DNA from: CAVQGZ01 sp964356295
Lineage (GTDB): Bacteria; Actinomycetota; Actinomycetes; Jiangellales; Jiangellaceae
Reading direction: 5' to 3'
Length of the DNA: 64,000 bases
Assembly: GCA_964356295.1 (NCBI GenBank)
Contig: CAYHHE010000002.1
Location: 1-64,000 of the forward strand
This document shows, piece after piece, positions 7,267-20,633 of the stretch; position 1 is the first letter of the stretch; each line of letters opens with the position of its first letter. Made by a program: the position numbers and the translations under genes. Under the pieces are notes generated by a model. That model had not been told where the DNA came from. It ran no database searches and saw only the letters and a program-made list of their open reading frames with translations.

Positions 7267-9762
7267 CTAGCTACCGCCGCGCAGCCCGGCCAGCACCTCG
7301 TCCAGCTCGTCGGGCTTGATGAGCACGTCACGCGCCTTCGAACCCTCCGAGGGCCCGACGATGCCACGGGTCTCCATGAGGTCCATCAGCCGCCCCGCTT
7401 TCGCGAAGCCCACCCGGAGCTTGCGCTGCAGCATGGACGTCGAGCCGAACTGGGTCGTGACGACGAGCTCGGCAGCCTGGCAGAGCAGGTCGAGGTCGTC
7501 CCCGATGTCCCCGTCGATCTCGCGCTGGCTGCCCTGCGGCACGGTGACGTCTTCGCGGTAGTGCGGTTCGAGCTGTTCCCGGACGTGCCGCACGACGGCG
7601 TGGATCTCCTGCTCGGTGACCCACGACCCCTGGACGCGCACCGGCTTGCTGGCACCCATCGGCAGGAAGAGCCCGTCGCCCTGCCCGACGAGCTTCTCCG
7701 CACCGGGCTGGTCGAGGATCACGCGGGAGTCGGCCAGCGAGGACGTCGAGAACGCCAGCCGGGACGGGACGTTGGCCTTGATCAGGCCGGTCACAACGTC
7801 CACCGACGGACGCTGGGTGGCCAGCACGAGGTGGATCCCGGCGGCCCGCGCCAGCTGGGTGATGCGCACGACCGAGTCCTCGACGTCGCGCGGGGCGACC
7901 ATCATCAGGTCGGCGAGCTCGTCCACCACGACGAGCAGGTAGGGGTACGGGGTCAGCCTGCGTTCGCTGCCCGGTGGCGGGGTGAGCGCCCCCGACCGCA
8001 CCGCCTTGTTGAAGTCGTCGACGTGCCGGAACCCCGAGGCGGCCAGGTCGTCGTAGCGCATGTCCATCTCGCGCACGACCCACTGCAGCGCCTCCGCGGC
8101 CTTCTTGGGGTTGGTGATGATCGGCGTGATCAGGTGGGGGACGCCCTCGTACCCGGTCAGCTCCACCCGCTTCGGGTCGACCATCACCATCCGCACCTCG
8201 TCCGGGGTGGCCCGCATGAGGATCGAGGTGATCATCGAGTTGATGAACGAGGACTTGCCCGAGCCGGTCGCACCCGCCACCAGCAGGTGCGGCATCTTCG
8301 CCATGTTGGCCACCACGACTCCGCCCTCGACGTCCTTGCCGAGGCCGATCAGCATCGGGTGGTGGTCGTTGCGCGCCGGAGCGGACCGCAAGGTGTCCCC
8401 GAGGCTGACCACCTCCTTGTCGGCGTTCGGGATCTCTATCCCGATCGCGGACTTGCCCGGGATCGGCGACAGGATTCGCACGTCTGCGCTGGCCACCGCG
8501 TAGGCGATGTTCTTGCTCAGCGCGGTCACCCGCTCCACCTTGACCGCGGTGCCCAGCTCCACCTCGTAGCGGGTGACGGTCGGGCCGCGGGTGTAGCCGG
8601 TCACCTGGGCGTCGATCTCGAACTGGTCGAGCACCCGGGTCAGCGACTCCACGACCCGGTCGCTGGCTGGCGTGCGTGCCCGGTGCTGGGAACCGGTGCC
8701 GAGCAGATCCGGGGACGGGAGGTGGTAGGTGACGTCGCCGGACAGGGCCAGCTGCTCCACCCGGGCAGGCATGGGGCTGTGCGGGGGCGGCTGCGGGGGT
8801 GCGGGATCGTCCGCGCTCCCGCGGCGGCGCCGACGGGACGCGCCTGCCGGGGGGGCGTCGACCTGCCCCGGGGCCTCGGGGGCCACCTGGTCGGCCTCGG
8901 ACTCGGGCTCCTCGACGGTGACCAGCGGGGAGTCGTAGGCCTCAGGCCCCTGCGGGGTCAGCTCGGGGCGGGACGAGCGGCCCTGGCGCAGCCGACCGGC
9001 AGCTGCGGCGGTGTGCGCGGCTGCCACGTGGATGGGCATGTCGAGCAGCACGAGGACGCCGTACCCGGTGGCGATGACCAGCACCGGCACCGCGATGTAG
9101 ACCGTCAGCAGGTCGGCCAGCAGGGACGACACCACGTAGCCCACCGAGCCGCCGGCGGCCCGCATGGGCTCGGGTCCGTCGACCGGGCGGGGCAGCCCGG
9201 CCGCGATGTGGACCAGGCCGAGCACTCCGACACCGACCAGCGCACTGCCGGCCAGCACCCGTCCCCCGGACGCCGACAGGCGCTCGGGGTCGCGCAGCAG
9301 CCGGAGCGCCAGCAGCCCCAGCACCACCGGTACGGCGTAGGCGAGCACCCCGACCGAGCCCATGGTCACCGAGCGCACGCCGCCGAAGATCGGCCCGTCG
9401 GACTGCCACCACACGGCGGCAGCGGCGACGAAGGCGCCGATCAGCACGGCCAGGCCGAAGCCGTCCCGCCGCAGCCCCGGGTCCACCGCGGCGGTGCCCG
9501 TCAGACCGCGCACCACCCCTCCGACCAGGTGCGCCAGCCCGAGCCAGGCCGAGCGCAGCGCCGCGCCGATCCCCCGGAAGAACCGGACGATCGGTGGTGG
9601 CCCAGCCGGAGCAGATCGAGGGCGGCGCGCCGGAGCGGAGCGCTGACGGCGCGCCGAGGTGGGCTGCCGGCCCGACGAGCGCTGCCGCGAGGCACCACCG
9701 CGGGCGGATCCGCCTCGGGCGTTGCTCGCGGACCGCGCGGGGGAAGACGTGCGGGTCGCCAT
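7267..9762 (-). CDS. ftsK: DNA translocase FtsK/SpoIIIE
   Basis: Septal DNA pump that clears chromosomes from the division site. The 831-aa protein starts with a basic, low-complexity stretch, then hydrophobic helices ([56 protein letters not shown]). A linker rich in Pro/Glu follows, then the motor: Walker [11 protein letters not shown] at about residues 494-503 and Walker [14 protein letters not shown] near 605. The C-terminal gamma domain, which reads polar KOPS sequences, is [23 protein letters not shown] at 9762 follows a TAGGCT box by 8 nt, so a leaderless transcript is likely. Confidence 0.95.
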   Translation of the reverse strand: MATRTSSPARSASNARGGSARGGASRQRSSGRQPTSARRQRSAPARRPRSAPAGPPPIVRFFRGIGAALRSAWLGLAHLVGGVVRGLTGTAAVDPGLRRDGFGLAVLIGAFVAAAAVWWQSDGPIFGGVRSVTMGSVGVLAYAVPVVLGLLALRLLRDPERLSASGGRVLAGSALVGVGVLGLVHIAAGLPRPVDGPEPMRAAGGSVGYVVSSLLADLLTVYIAVPVLVIATGYGVLVLLDMPIHVAAAHTAAAAGRLRQGRSSRPELTPQGPEAYDSPLVTVEEPESEADQVAPEAPGQVDAPPAGASRRRRRGSADDPAPPQPPPHSPMPARVEQLALSGDVTYHLPSPDLLGTGSQHRARTPASDRVVESLTRVLDQFEIDAQVTGYTRGPTVTRYEVELGTAVKVERVTALSKNIAYAVASADVRILSPIPGKSAIGIEIPNADKEVVSLGDTLRSAPARNDHHPMLIGLGKDVEGGVVVANMAKMPHLLVAGATGSGKSSFINSMITSILMRATPDEVRMVMVDPKRVELTGYEGVPHLITPIITNPKKAAEALQWVVREMDMRYDDLAASGFRHVDDFNKAVRSGALTPPPGSERRLTPYPYLLVVVDELADLMMVAPRDVEDSVVRITQLARAAGIHLVLATQRPSVDVVTGLIKANVPSRLAFSTSSLADSRVILDQPGAEKLVGQGDGLFLPMGASKPVRVQGSWVTEQEIHAVVRHVREQLEPHYREDVTVPQGSQREIDGDIGDDLDLLCQAAELVVTTQFGSTSMLQRKLRVGFAKAGRLMDLMETRGIVGPSEGSKARDVLIKPDELDEVLAGLRGGS

Positions 9763-9770
9763 GGCTGAGG

Positions 9771-9776
9771 AGCCTA
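9771..9776 (-). promoter_or_regulatory. candidate -10 box, ftsK
   Basis: TAGGCT on the minus strand sits 8 nt before the ftsK ATG, the same hexamer and spacing seen before thyX. Leaderless transcription is inferred. Confidence 0.4.
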
Positions 9777-9871
9777 GCGCCAGTGTCACACCGGCCACAC
9801 CCGTCACATCGGTCGCAGGTGCGTGTCGGGTCGGTCGGGTAGGACGCCCCGAGGAGGGCGACCGCGTCCCG

Positions 9872-11560
9872 TCAGATCTCCACCACGACCGGGATGATCA
9901 TCGGTCGGCGCCGCAGCCGCCGGTTGAGCCAGGGCCCGATCGACCGCCTGATGGTCTGCTGGAGGGCGAACACGTCGTCGTAGCCGTGCCGGGTCGCCTC
10001 CTCGACGGCCTCGGCGATCAAGGGGCGGACCGCGTCGAACACCGAGTCGTCCTCGGCCAGGCCACGGGCATGGATGTCGGGCCCGCCGACGATCGCCCCG
10101 CTGGTCGAGTCGACGACGACCACCACCGAGACGAAGCCGTCCTCGGAGAGGATGCGCCGGTCGCGCACCGAGGCCTCGGCCAGGTCACCGATGGTGCTGC
10201 CGTCGACGAAGACGTTGGCCACCGGGCAGCCGCCGACGACCCCGGCCTCGCCGTCCACCAGGTCGAGGACGAAGCCGTCCTCCATCACCAGCACCCGGTC
10301 GCTGGGGATGCCGGTGGCGATCGCCACCTCGGCGTTGGCGCGCAGGTGCCGGTGCTCCCCGTGCACCGGCATCACGTACCGCGGACGGGCGATGTTGTAG
10401 AGGTACATGAGCTCACCGGCGCTGGCGTGACCGGACACGTGCACCATCGCGTTGCCCTTGTGCACGACGAGGACACCGTGCCGGGACAGCCCGTTGATCA
10501 CTCGGGACACCGCGTTCTCGTTGCCGGGGATCAGCGAGGACGCCAGCACCACGACGTCGTCGGGCTCGACCGAGATCTGCGGATGGTCGCCGTTGGCGAT
10601 CCGGGACAGCGCAGCCATCGGCTCTCCCTGGGAGCCGGTGGACATGAACACCACCTCGTTGCGTGGCAGCGTCAGCGCGGTCCTGACGTCGACCAGCGTC
10701 TGGCCCGGCACCTGGAGGTACCCGAGGTCGCGCGCCACGCCCATGGTCCGCACCATCGACCGGCCGACGAAGGCGACTCGTCGGCTGTGCTGCACGGCCG
10801 CATCGAGTACCTGCTGCACCCGGTGCACGTGCGAGGCGAAGCTGGCCACGACGATGCGGCCCTCGGTGCGGCGGAACACCCCGTCCAGCACTGCGGCGAT
10901 GTCCCGCTCGGGCGGGGTGAACCCCGGCACCTCGGCGTTGGTCGAGTCGACCAGGAGCAGGTCCACTCCGCCGGCGCCGAGGCGGGCGAAGCCGGGCAGG
11001 TCGGTCAACCGGCCGTCCAGCGGCAGCTGGTCCATCTTGAAGTCGCCGGTGTGCACGACGGTGCCGGCCGAGGTTCGGATGGCCACCGCCAACGCGTCCG
11101 GGATGGAGTGGTTGACGGCCAGGAACTCGCACTCGAATGGTCCGAGCTTCTCCACGTCACCCTCGCGGACGGTGAGCTGGTAGGAATCGATGCGGTGCTC
11201 GGCCAGCTTCGCCTCGACCAGTGCCAGGGTGAGCCGCGAGCCGATCAGCGGGATGTCGGCCCGCTCCCGCAGCAGGAACGGCACCGCACCGATGTGGTCC
11301 TCGTGGCCGTGGGTGAGGACGAGGGCGACCACCTTGTCCAGCCGGTCCCGGATCGGTTCGAAGTCGGGCAGCACGAGGTCCACCCCGGGCTGGTGGTCCT
11401 CGGGGAACAGCACCCCGCAGTCCACGATCAGCAGGGCGTCCCGGTGCTCCAGGACGGTCATGTTGCGTCCGACCTCGCCCAGGCCGCCCAGCGGCAGGAT
11501 GCGCAGCCCACCGTCGACCAGCGGCGGCGGCGGCGCGAGCTCGGGGTGCGGATGGCTCAC
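9872..11560 (-). CDS. rnj: Ribonuclease J
   Basis: Metallo-beta-lactamase/beta-CASP ribonuclease with 5'-exo- and endonuclease activity in mRNA decay and rRNA maturation. The 562-aa protein has the zinc motif HGHEDH ([14 protein letters not shown], about residues 80-85), the early [12 protein letters not shown], the beta-CASP part [19 protein letters not shown], and [19 protein letters not shown]. Its C-terminus ends in [15 protein letters not shown] at 11560 overlaps the dapA stop by 4 bp (GTGA), so dapA and rnj are coupled, the order seen in mycobacteria and streptomycetes. Confidence 0.95.
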   Translation of the reverse strand: MSHPHPELAPPPPLVDGGLRILPLGGLGEVGRNMTVLEHRDALLIVDCGVLFPEDHQPGVDLVLPDFEPIRDRLDKVVALVLTHGHEDHIGAVPFLLRERADIPLIGSRLTLALVEAKLAEHRIDSYQLTVREGDVEKLGPFECEFLAVNHSIPDALAVAIRTSAGTVVHTGDFKMDQLPLDGRLTDLPGFARLGAGGVDLLLVDSTNAEVPGFTPPERDIAAVLDGVFRRTEGRIVVASFASHVHRVQQVLDAAVQHSRRVAFVGRSMVRTMGVARDLGYLQVPGQTLVDVRTALTLPRNEVVFMSTGSQGEPMAALSRIANGDHPQISVEPDDVVVLASSLIPGNENAVSRVINGLSRHGVLVVHKGNAMVHVSGHASAGELMYLYNIARPRYVMPVHGEHRHLRANAEVAIATGIPSDRVLVMEDGFVLDLVDGEAGVVGGCPVANVFVDGSTIGDLAEASVRDRRILSEDGFVSVVVVVDSTSGAIVGGPDIHARGLAEDDSVFDAVRPLIAEAVEEATRHGYDDVFALQQTIRRSIGPWLNRRLRRRPMIIPVVVEI

Positions 11561-12447
11561 GACAGGAGCCCAGCCTCGACCAGGTCCGATCGCAGCGCCG
11601 AGGTCTGCTGCTCGTCGGCGGGCACCAGCGGGAGGCGAACCGCAGCGCTGGGCAGCACGCCGGCGAGCGCGAGAGCAGCCTTCGCCATGACCGCCCCCTG
11701 TCCACGCGTCATGATGCCGCGGATCGCCGGCAGCAGGGTTCGCGCCACCGCCCGGGCCTGGACGACGTCGTTGCGCTCCATCGCAGCCACCATCTCGGCG
11801 TGCCGCTGCCCGGCCACGTGACCGACGACGCTGACCATCCCCACGGCCCCGTTCGCCAGGTGAGCCAGGTTGAGTGCGTCGTCGCCGGAGTAGTAGGCCA
11901 GCTCGCTGCGCGCCATCACCCAGGCCGAAGCGTACAGGTCGCCCTTGGCGTCCTTCACCGCCACGATGCCCGGATGCTCGGCCAGCCGGACCAGCGTCTC
12001 GGTCTCGATCGGGACGCCGCTGCGTCCGGGGATGTCGTAGAGCATGCACGGCAGGTCGGTGGCGTCGGCCACGGCCCTGAAGTGCGCGAGCAGGCCCGCT
12101 TGCGGCGGCTTGCTGTAGTAGGGGGTGACCACGAGGAGCCCGTCGGCGCCGGCGGCGGCAGCCTGTGCGGCGAGCACCCGGGAGTGGGCGGTGTCGTTGG
12201 TGCCGACCCCAGCCACGACGACGGCGCGCCCACCCACGGCCGCGCACACCGTGGCGACCAGCGCCGACTTCTCCTCGTCGGAGGTGGTCGGGCTCTCCCC
12301 GGTCGTCCCATTGACGACCAGTCCGTCGTGGCCGAGTTCGACGAGGCGCTCGGCCAGCGCCGCGGCGACCTCGAGGTCGACCCGCCCGTCGAGGTCCATC
12401 GGCGTGACCATCGCGGTCAGCACCCGGCCGAGCACTGGCGGGCTCAC
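11557..12447 (-). CDS. dapA: 4-hydroxy-tetrahydrodipicolinate synthase
   Basis: First committed enzyme of the lysine/meso-DAP pathway, condensing pyruvate with aspartate semialdehyde. The 296-aa TIM-barrel protein carries NGTTGES at residues 46-52, the catalytic Tyr137 in LYDIPGRSG and the Schiff-base Lys165 in VAVKDAKGD, all at usual positions. The GTG start overlaps the thyX stop by 4 bp and the gene overlaps rnj at its other end, so thyX-dapA-rnj is one coupled unit. dapB lies 3.6 kb away on the same strand. Confidence 0.95.
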   Translation of the reverse strand: MSPPVLGRVLTAMVTPMDLDGRVDLEVAAALAERLVELGHDGLVVNGTTGESPTTSDEEKSALVATVCAAVGGRAVVVAGVGTNDTAHSRVLAAQAAAAGADGLLVVTPYYSKPPQAGLLAHFRAVADATDLPCMLYDIPGRSGVPIETETLVRLAEHPGIVAVKDAKGDLYASAWVMARSELAYYSGDDALNLAHLANGAVGMVSVVGHVAGQRHAEMVAAMERNDVVQARAVARTLLPAIRGIMTRGQGAVMAKAALALAGVLPSAAVRLPLVPADEQQTSALRSDLVEAGLLS

Positions 12448-13178
12448 GGCGCCACCCGTCCGTTGGCGACGAACGCGGCGTGCGTGATCGGCATCAGTCC
12501 TGCCCAGAGGTCCTCGTACTGCTCGGCGACCATCTCGATCTCACGCTGGGGGTAGGACGGGAAGTGGCTGTCGTCGGTGTGGCGGCGCAACGACAGGAAG
12601 TTCATGAGCGCGCGCGCGTTCATCGTCACGTACGCCGAGGAGTAGATGGACACCGGTAGCACGGTTCGTGCCACCTCCCTGGCCACCCCGGCCCCCAGCA
12701 TCCGTTGGTACTGCGCGTAGGCCTCGGCGGTGGCGCGCCGCACCGCGTCGCTGACGACCTCCTGCTGCTGCTGCGTCCCAGGGAGGAACTCGTAGGCGCC
12801 GGGCTTGCCGACCTGCACGAGGTTGCGCTGCGGCGCAGGGGTGTAGAACACCGGCTCCAGGACGCGGTACCGACCGCTCTCCTCGTTGTAGGAGCTCATC
12901 CGGTGACGCATGTGCTCCCGCCAGACGAAGATCGGGGCAGCCACGTAGAAGGTCATCACCGAGTGCTCGAACGGCGAGCCGTGCCTGTCCCGCATGAGGA
13001 AGCGGATCAGCCCGGAGGCCTCGGCGGCGTCGGCGTCGATCGAGGCCCGCGAGCGCTCGCCCTGGGTGGAGACCCGGGCGGCGAACAGGACGTCGGAGTC
13101 GGATGCGCTGGCCTTGACGAGCTCGACGCTGACATCGCTGCGGTAGCGCACCTGCGGAGTCGTCGGAGCCGTCGTCAC
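12444..13178 (-). CDS. thyX: Flavin-dependent thymidylate synthase ThyX
   Basis: Converts dUMP to dTMP with FAD, NADPH and methylene-tetrahydrofolate. The 244-aa protein shows the ThyX signature MRHRMSSYNEESGRYR at about residues 91-106 (RHR followed seven residues later by Ser). It also carries FEHSVMTFYVAAPIFVWREH, the nucleotide-binding NARALMNFLSLRRH and SHFPSYPQREI. GTG at 13178 was chosen over a longer frame because TAGGCT lies 8 nt upstream and the length then fits the family. It heads the thyX-dapA-rnj unit and is divergent from the acetyltransferase gene. Confidence 0.95.
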   Translation of the reverse strand: MTTAPTTPQVRYRSDVSVELVKASASDSDVLFAARVSTQGERSRASIDADAAEASGLIRFLMRDRHGSPFEHSVMTFYVAAPIFVWREHMRHRMSSYNEESGRYRVLEPVFYTPAPQRNLVQVGKPGAYEFLPGTQQQQEVVSDAVRRATAEAYAQYQRMLGAGVAREVARTVLPVSIYSSAYVTMNARALMNFLSLRRHTDDSHFPSYPQREIEMVAEQYEDLWAGLMPITHAAFVANGRVAP

Positions 13179-13186
13179 AGTGGGTG

Positions 13187-13192
13187 AGCCTA
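13187..13192 (-). promoter_or_regulatory. candidate -10 box, thyX
   Basis: TAGGCT on the minus strand lies 8 nt before the thyX GTG, fitting a leaderless transcript. The overlapping plus-strand hexamer TAGACT (13191-13196) could serve the divergent acetyltransferase gene. Confidence 0.4.
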
Positions 13193-13254
13193 GACTCCGC
13201 GCGCTCGCCCCGCCGGGGACGCGCCACCTCGCACGGTGTTGGTTGGATGGACCC

Positions 13255-13857
13255 GTGGCCGAGGACAGCCCCACCTCCGGCGCCGCCCGCAGCGTGCGGG
13301 TCGGCTGGGTCGCCGACGCGGCAGCCATGGCAGGCGTCCAGGTGCGAGCCTGGCGCCACGGCTACGCCCGAGCGCTGCCCTCGAGGGTCACCGAGGCGAT
13401 CGACCCGGACACGGTGACCCGGGCATGGTCGCAGGCGTTGCGGCGTCCGCCCTCGGCCCGCCACCGAGTGCTGGTGGCGCTCGAGCACGGCGAGGTCGTC
13501 GGCTTCGCTGCGCTCACCCCTGGACAGGACCCGGACGCCCATCCCGTTCGGGACGCCGAGATGACCGTCCTGGCTGTCGATCCTGCCCATCACCGGGCCG
13601 GCCACGGGTCCCGGCTGCTCGCAGCGGTGGCCGACACCGCACGCGCCGACGGCTTCTCCTGGGTCACGACCTGGGTACTGGCTCAGGACGACGCGCTGCG
13701 CCGCTTCCTGCTCTCGGCCGGATGGGCACCGGACGGCGCGCATCGGGAGATGCTGCTCTCGACATCCACCGACGGCGACCCCGCCCCCGCCGATGCCACC
13801 GACGCTGAGGCGGCGGCCCGGCAGGTGCGCCTTCACACCGCTCTGGAGACGACATGA
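13255..13857 (+). CDS. GNAT-family N-acetyltransferase
   Basis: The 200-aa product has the GNAT fold signs: VRVGWVADAAAMAGVQVRAWRHGY at the N-terminus, the acetyl-CoA-binding segment LAVDPAHHRAGHGSRLLAAVAD (a Q/RxxGxG/A variant, RAGHGS) and the family-type C-terminus ALRRFLLSAGWAPDG. The substrate is unknown. GTG at 13255 (MAEDSPTSG) starts a product of normal length. It is followed with a 4-bp overlap by a DUF2461 gene and then azlCD, forming a four-gene coupled operon divergent from thyX. Confidence 0.82.
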   Translation: MAEDSPTSGAARSVRVGWVADAAAMAGVQVRAWRHGYARALPSRVTEAIDPDTVTRAWSQALRRPPSARHRVLVALEHGEVVGFAALTPGQDPDAHPVRDAEMTVLAVDPAHHRAGHGSRLLAAVADTARADGFSWVTTWVLAQDDALRRFLLSAGWAPDGAHREMLLSTSTDGDPAPADATDAEAAARQVRLHTALETT

Positions 13858-14537
13858 CCCCATCGGACCCCGACGCCGGCACCGCGTCCTTCGGCGGCTT
13901 CCCCGTCGCGGCCCTGGACTTCTACGAGGCGCTGGAGGCCGACAACACCAAGGCCTTCTGGACCGAGAACCGCGACGTCTACGAGTCTGCGGTCAGGACC
14001 CCGCTGCTGGCGCTGTGCGACCAGATGGCCGAGGAGTTCGGACCCGCCAAGGTCTTCCGCCCGTACCGAGACGTGCGCTTCAGCAAGGACAAGAGCCCGT
14101 ACAAGACCGCGCAGGGCGCCGTTCTCGGCATGCAGGAGGGAGCCGGCGCGCTGTACGTCCAGCTCAGTGCCGCCGGGCTGCTGGTGGCCGCCGGCTACCA
14201 CGAGATGGCCGGGGACCAGGTTCAGCGCTACCGCGAGGCTGTCGACGACGAGACCATCGGTGAGCAGCTGGCAGAGGTCATCGCCGGAGTCGAAGACGCC
14301 GGCCACACCGTCGACGGCAACCGGCTCAAGACCCGGCCCCGCGGGTACGCCGAAGACCATCCGCGGCTGGACCTGCTGCGCTTCCGCACGCTCACGGCCA
14401 TGCACGAGTACCCGCCACAGCCGTGGCTGCACACTGCCGAGGCCGCCGAGGTGATCTCCCGGACGTGGCGGGAGATGGCAGCGCTGAACCGATGGCTGCA
14501 GGCCAATGTCGGCGCCAGTCGCGCCGAGCGGCGGTGA
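13854..14537 (+). CDS. DUF2461 family protein (TIGR02453-like)
   Basis: The 227-aa protein matches the conserved DUF2461 family: FYEALEADNTKAFWTENRDVYE near the N-terminus, then KVFRPYRDVRFSKDKSPYKT at about residues 73-92, LYVQLSAAGLLVAAGYHEM and GNRLKTRPRGYAEDHPRLDLLRFR. No biochemical function is established for the family. ATG at 13854 overlaps the acetyltransferase stop by 4 bp, and the gene overlaps azlC by 4 bp. Confidence 0.88.
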   Translation: MTPSDPDAGTASFGGFPVAALDFYEALEADNTKAFWTENRDVYESAVRTPLLALCDQMAEEFGPAKVFRPYRDVRFSKDKSPYKTAQGAVLGMQEGAGALYVQLSAAGLLVAAGYHEMAGDQVQRYREAVDDETIGEQLAEVIAGVEDAGHTVDGNRLKTRPRGYAEDHPRLDLLRFRTLTAMHEYPPQPWLHTAEAAEVISRTWREMAALNRWLQANVGASRAERR

Positions 14538-15274
14538 GGCGCACCCGGGCGAGCCCGGCGACACCGCAGTGGGCCCGTCGGCGGCGCGGCGTGGTCCGCG
14601 ATGCGGTCGGGGTCGGCGTGGCCACCGGTGCCTACGGTCTGTCCTTCGGGGCGATCGGTGCAGCAGCGGGCCTCACGGTCGCCCAGACGTGCGCGACCTC
14701 GGTGCTCATCTTCACCGGGGCGTCGCAGTTCGCCCTGGTGGGAGTGCTCGCCGCCGGCGGGACGCCGGCCGCGGCGGCCCTGACCGCAACCCTGCTGGGC
14801 ACCCGCAACGCCCTGTACGGCCTGCGGCTGTCCAGCCTGCTGCAGCTGCGCGGCACGTCTCGGTTGGTCGGTGCACAGCTGGTCATCGACGAGTCGACCG
14901 CGATGGCCCTGGCGCACGAGGACGACCCGCTGGCCCGCCGGCTGGCGTTCTGGTCCACCGGGTTGGCCGTCTTCGTCCTGTGGAACCTGGCCACGCTCGG
15001 CGGCGCCCTGGCCGGCACCGCGCTGGGCGACCCGGAGACGTTCGGGCTGGACGCGGCCGTGCCGGCGGCCTTCCTTGCCCTGCTGTGGCCCCGTCTGACC
15101 GACCGCCGCGCCCGGGTGGTCGCGTTGGGGGCGGCTGGCGTGGCCCTGCTGCTCACCCCGGTCGCACCGGCGGGAGTGCCCGTGATGGCCGCCGCGCTGG
15201 TGGCCGTCGGGGCCGGGATGGTGTGGCGTGACGCCCTGACCGGGTCCGCCACCGACGAGCGGGGGACGCCGTGA
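14534..15274 (+). CDS. azlC: AzlC-family branched-chain amino acid exporter, large subunit
   Basis: The 246-aa hydrophobic protein has the AzlC family pattern: GVATGAYGLSFGAIGAAAGL, LIFTGASQFALVGVLAAGG and LLGTRNALYGLRLS in the first half, then VIDESTAMALAHEDD and several further membrane helices. With AzlD it forms a two-component exporter for branched-chain amino acids or analogues. GTG at 14534 overlaps the upstream stop by 4 bp; the longer upstream frame is antisense-like noise. The azlD partner follows with a 4-bp overlap, which strengthens the call. Confidence 0.88.
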   Translation: MRRTRASPATPQWARRRRGVVRDAVGVGVATGAYGLSFGAIGAAAGLTVAQTCATSVLIFTGASQFALVGVLAAGGTPAAAALTATLLGTRNALYGLRLSSLLQLRGTSRLVGAQLVIDESTAMALAHEDDPLARRLAFWSTGLAVFVLWNLATLGGALAGTALGDPETFGLDAAVPAAFLALLWPRLTDRRARVVALGAAGVALLLTPVAPAGVPVMAAALVAVGAGMVWRDALTGSATDERGTP

Positions 15275-15555
15275 CGACGGTGGCGATCGTCGCGGCGGCC
15301 GCAGGATGCTACCTGTTCAAGCTGCTCGGCCTGTCGGTACCGGAGTCGGTGCTGGACCGGCCGGTGGTACGGGCCACGGCGATCGCGCTCCCGGTAGCGC
15401 TGCTGGCGGCGCTGGCAGCGGTACAGACCTTCGCCTCGGGCGAAGCCCTCGTGCTCGACGCCCGGGCAGCAGGAGTCGTGGCCGCGGTGGTGGCCCTCCT
15501 GCTGCGCGCGCCGTTCCTGGTCGTGGTGGGCGTAGCCGCGGTCACCGCCGCGGCC

Positions 15556-15579
<24 letters not shown>
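15271..15579 (+). CDS. azlD: AzlD-family small exporter subunit
   Basis: A 102-aa, very hydrophobic protein with three to four membrane helices (TTVAIVAAAAGCYLFKLLGL, AIALPVALLAALAAVQTF, ARAAGVVAAVVALLLRAPFLVVVGVAAVTAAALRAL), the size and pattern of AzlD. It sits directly after azlC with a GTGA overlap. Its last 24 bp overlap the end of the convergent TPR-like gene on the other strand. Confidence 0.85.
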
Positions 15580-18201
<2,622 letters not shown>

Positions 18202-18205
<4 letters not shown>

Positions 18206-20451
18206 GGCGCGGGGGCCTCCGCAGGCTCGCCAGCGGGCTGGCCCTCCTCCACGACTGGCACCAGCGAGAGCTTGCCCCGGTCGTCCACCTCGGAGATCTC
18301 CACCATCACCTTGCCGCCGACCGAGAGCACGTCCTCGACGTTCTCCACCCGCTTGCCGCCGGCGAGTGCCCGCAGCTTGGACACGTGCAGCAGCCCGTCC
18401 TTGCCCGGCACCAACGAGACGAAGGCTCCGAATGGCACGGTCTTGACGACCGTTCCGAGGTAGCGCTCCCCCACCTGCGGCAGCGTGGGGTTGGCGATCT
18501 GGTTGATCATCGCCTTGGCGGCCTCCGCGCTGGGCCCGTCGGCTGCGCCGATGAAGATGGTCCCGTCGTCCTCGATGGCGATCTCGGCACCGGTGTCGTC
18601 CTGGATCTGGTTGATGATCTTGCCCTTGGGTCCGATCACTGCGCCGATCTGGTCGACCGGGATCTTGATGGTGATGATCCGTGGCGCGTACGGGCTCATC
18701 TCGTCCGGCTCGGAGATCGCCGCGCCCATGACGTCCAGGAGCGTCATACGCGCGTCGCGGGCCTGCTGGAGCGCACCGGCGAGCACCGACGCGGGGATGC
18801 CGTCGAGCTTGGTGTCCAGCTGAAGGGCGGTGATGAACTCGCGGGTGCCGGCGACCTTGAAGTCCATGTCCCCGAAGGCGTCCTCCGCGCCGAGGATGTC
18901 GGTGAGGGTCACGTATCGCCGCTGGGTGCCGCGCGGCTGCGTGCCGTCGCCGGTCTCGACCTCTCCGGAGATCAGCCCCATCGCGATCCCGGCCACCGGG
19001 GCCCGCAGCGGCACCCCGGCGTTGAGCAGCGACATCGTGGAGGCGCACACCGAGCCCATGGACGTCGAGCCGTTGGAGCCCAGCGCCTCGGACACCTGAC
19101 GGATGGCGTAGGGGAACTCTTCCCGTGCAGGAAGAACAGGGACGAGCGCCCGCTCCGCCAGCGCCCCGTGGCCGATCTCGCGACGCTTCGGCGAGCCCAC
19201 CCGACCGGTCTCACCGGTGGAGTACGGCGGGAAGTTGTAGTGGTGCATGTACCGCTTGCTGGTCACCGGTGCCAGGGTGTCGAGCTTCTGCTCCAGGCTG
19301 AGCATGTTGAGCGTCGTCACACCGAGGATCTGGGTCTCGCCCCGCTCGAACAGGGCCGAGCCGTGCACCCGAGGCAGCACCGACACCTCGGCGGTGAGCG
19401 GGCGGATGTCGGTCAGGCCCCGCCCGTCCAGGCGCACCCCGTCGGTCAGCACCCGCTGGCGCACCGCGTTCTTCGTGACCGACCGGAACGCGGCCCCGAT
19501 CTCCTTCTCGCGTCCGGCGAACCGCTCACCGAGCGCCGCTCCCATGTCGGCGCGCACCGCGTCCAGGGCAGCCTCGCGCTCGATCTTGCCTGGGATGCGA
19601 AGCGCGTCGTCCAGGGCATCCCCGGCAGCCTCCGCGACGGCCTGGTAGACGTCCTCGGCGTACTCGGGGTAGGTCGGGTAGTCCGACGTCGGCTTGGCGG
19701 CGACTGCGGCGACCTCGGACTGTGCCGCGCACAGTGACCTGATGAACGGCTTGGCGGCCTCCAGGCCCGCAGCGACCACGTCCTCGGTCGGCGCGGTCGC
19801 GCCGTCGGCGATCAAGGCCCAGGCGCTGTCGGTCGCCTCGGCCTCGACCATCATCACGGCGACGTCGCCGTCCGGCAGCACGCGACCGGCCAGCACCATG
19901 TCGAAAACGGCCCGCTCGAGCTGCTCGACAGTGGGGAAGCCGACCCACTGGTCCTCGATCAAGGCGACGCGTGCCGCCCCGATCGGCCCGCTGAAGGGAA
20001 GCCCGGCCAGCTGGGTGGACATCGACGCGGCGTTGATGGCCAGCACGTCGTAGAGGTCCTTCGGGTCCAGCGAGAGCACGGTGACCACGACCTGCACCTC
20101 GTTGCGCAGCCCCTTCACGAAGGACGGCCGAAGCGGTCGGTCGGTGAGGCGGCAGGTGAGGATGGCCTCCGTGCTGGGGCGTCCCTCGCGGCGGAAGAAC
20201 GAGCCGGGGATGCGTCCCGCGGCGTACATGCGCTCCTCGACGTCGACGGTGAGAGGGAAGAAGTCGAAGTGCTCCTTGGGTGCTCGCGAGACGGTCGTGG
20301 CCGAGAGCACGACGGTGTCCTCGTCCAGCGAGGCCAGGGCGGACCCCGCGGCCTGTCGGGCTAGCCGCCCGGTCTCGAAGGTGATGCGGCGCTGTCCGAA
20401 GCGCCCGTTGTCGATCACCGCGGTCGCGGTGGATTCCTGCTGACCCGTCAC
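18202..20451 (-). CDS. pnp: Polynucleotide phosphorylase (guanosine pentaphosphate synthetase I)
   Basis: 3'-5' phosphorolytic exoribonuclease and polymerase of RNA decay. The 749-aa protein has two RNase PH domains ([22 protein letters not shown] and [18 protein letters not shown]). Next come a KH domain ([20 protein letters not shown]) and a C-terminal S1 domain ([26 protein letters not shown]), then a short acidic Pro/Ala tail. GTG at 20451 has AAGGAGG 7 nt upstream. The 182-bp leader between rpsO and pnp holds two hairpins. Confidence 0.96.
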
Positions 20452-20543
20452 GGGCAGCCCTCCTTAGGGCTTCGAGGGGCCGCGCCGGCAGACCGGTCTT
20501 CGATGGACGCCCGCGGGCGGAGATGCCCGAGAGCCACGACCGA

Positions 20544-20604
20544 GGACCGGTGGTCCGGGAGCCGACCCCATGGTGGGTATGAAGTTGTCTGGCGCGTGCG
20601 CCAG
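20544..20604 (-). promoter_or_regulatory. two hairpins in the rpsO-pnp spacer
   Basis: GGACC/GGTCC with a 3-nt loop (20544-20556) and CTGGCGC/GCGCCAG (20589-20604) lie between rpsO and pnp. pnp leaders elsewhere carry RNase-cleaved hairpins for autoregulation, so a similar role or rpsO termination is possible; this is inference from position. Confidence 0.35.
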
Positions 20605-20633
20605 GTCGTCGAGCGGTCGCGCGACGAGTGCCG

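Noticed and set aside
7561..9768. 735-codon open frame antisense to ftsK
   Set aside because: It is Arg/His/Gly-rich with no family features; long antisense open frames are expected in sequence with G/C at nearly every third codon position.
9659..11821. 720-codon open frame antisense to rnj
   Set aside because: Mirror of a well-supported RNase J gene; His/Gly/Asp-rich composition typical of shadow frames.
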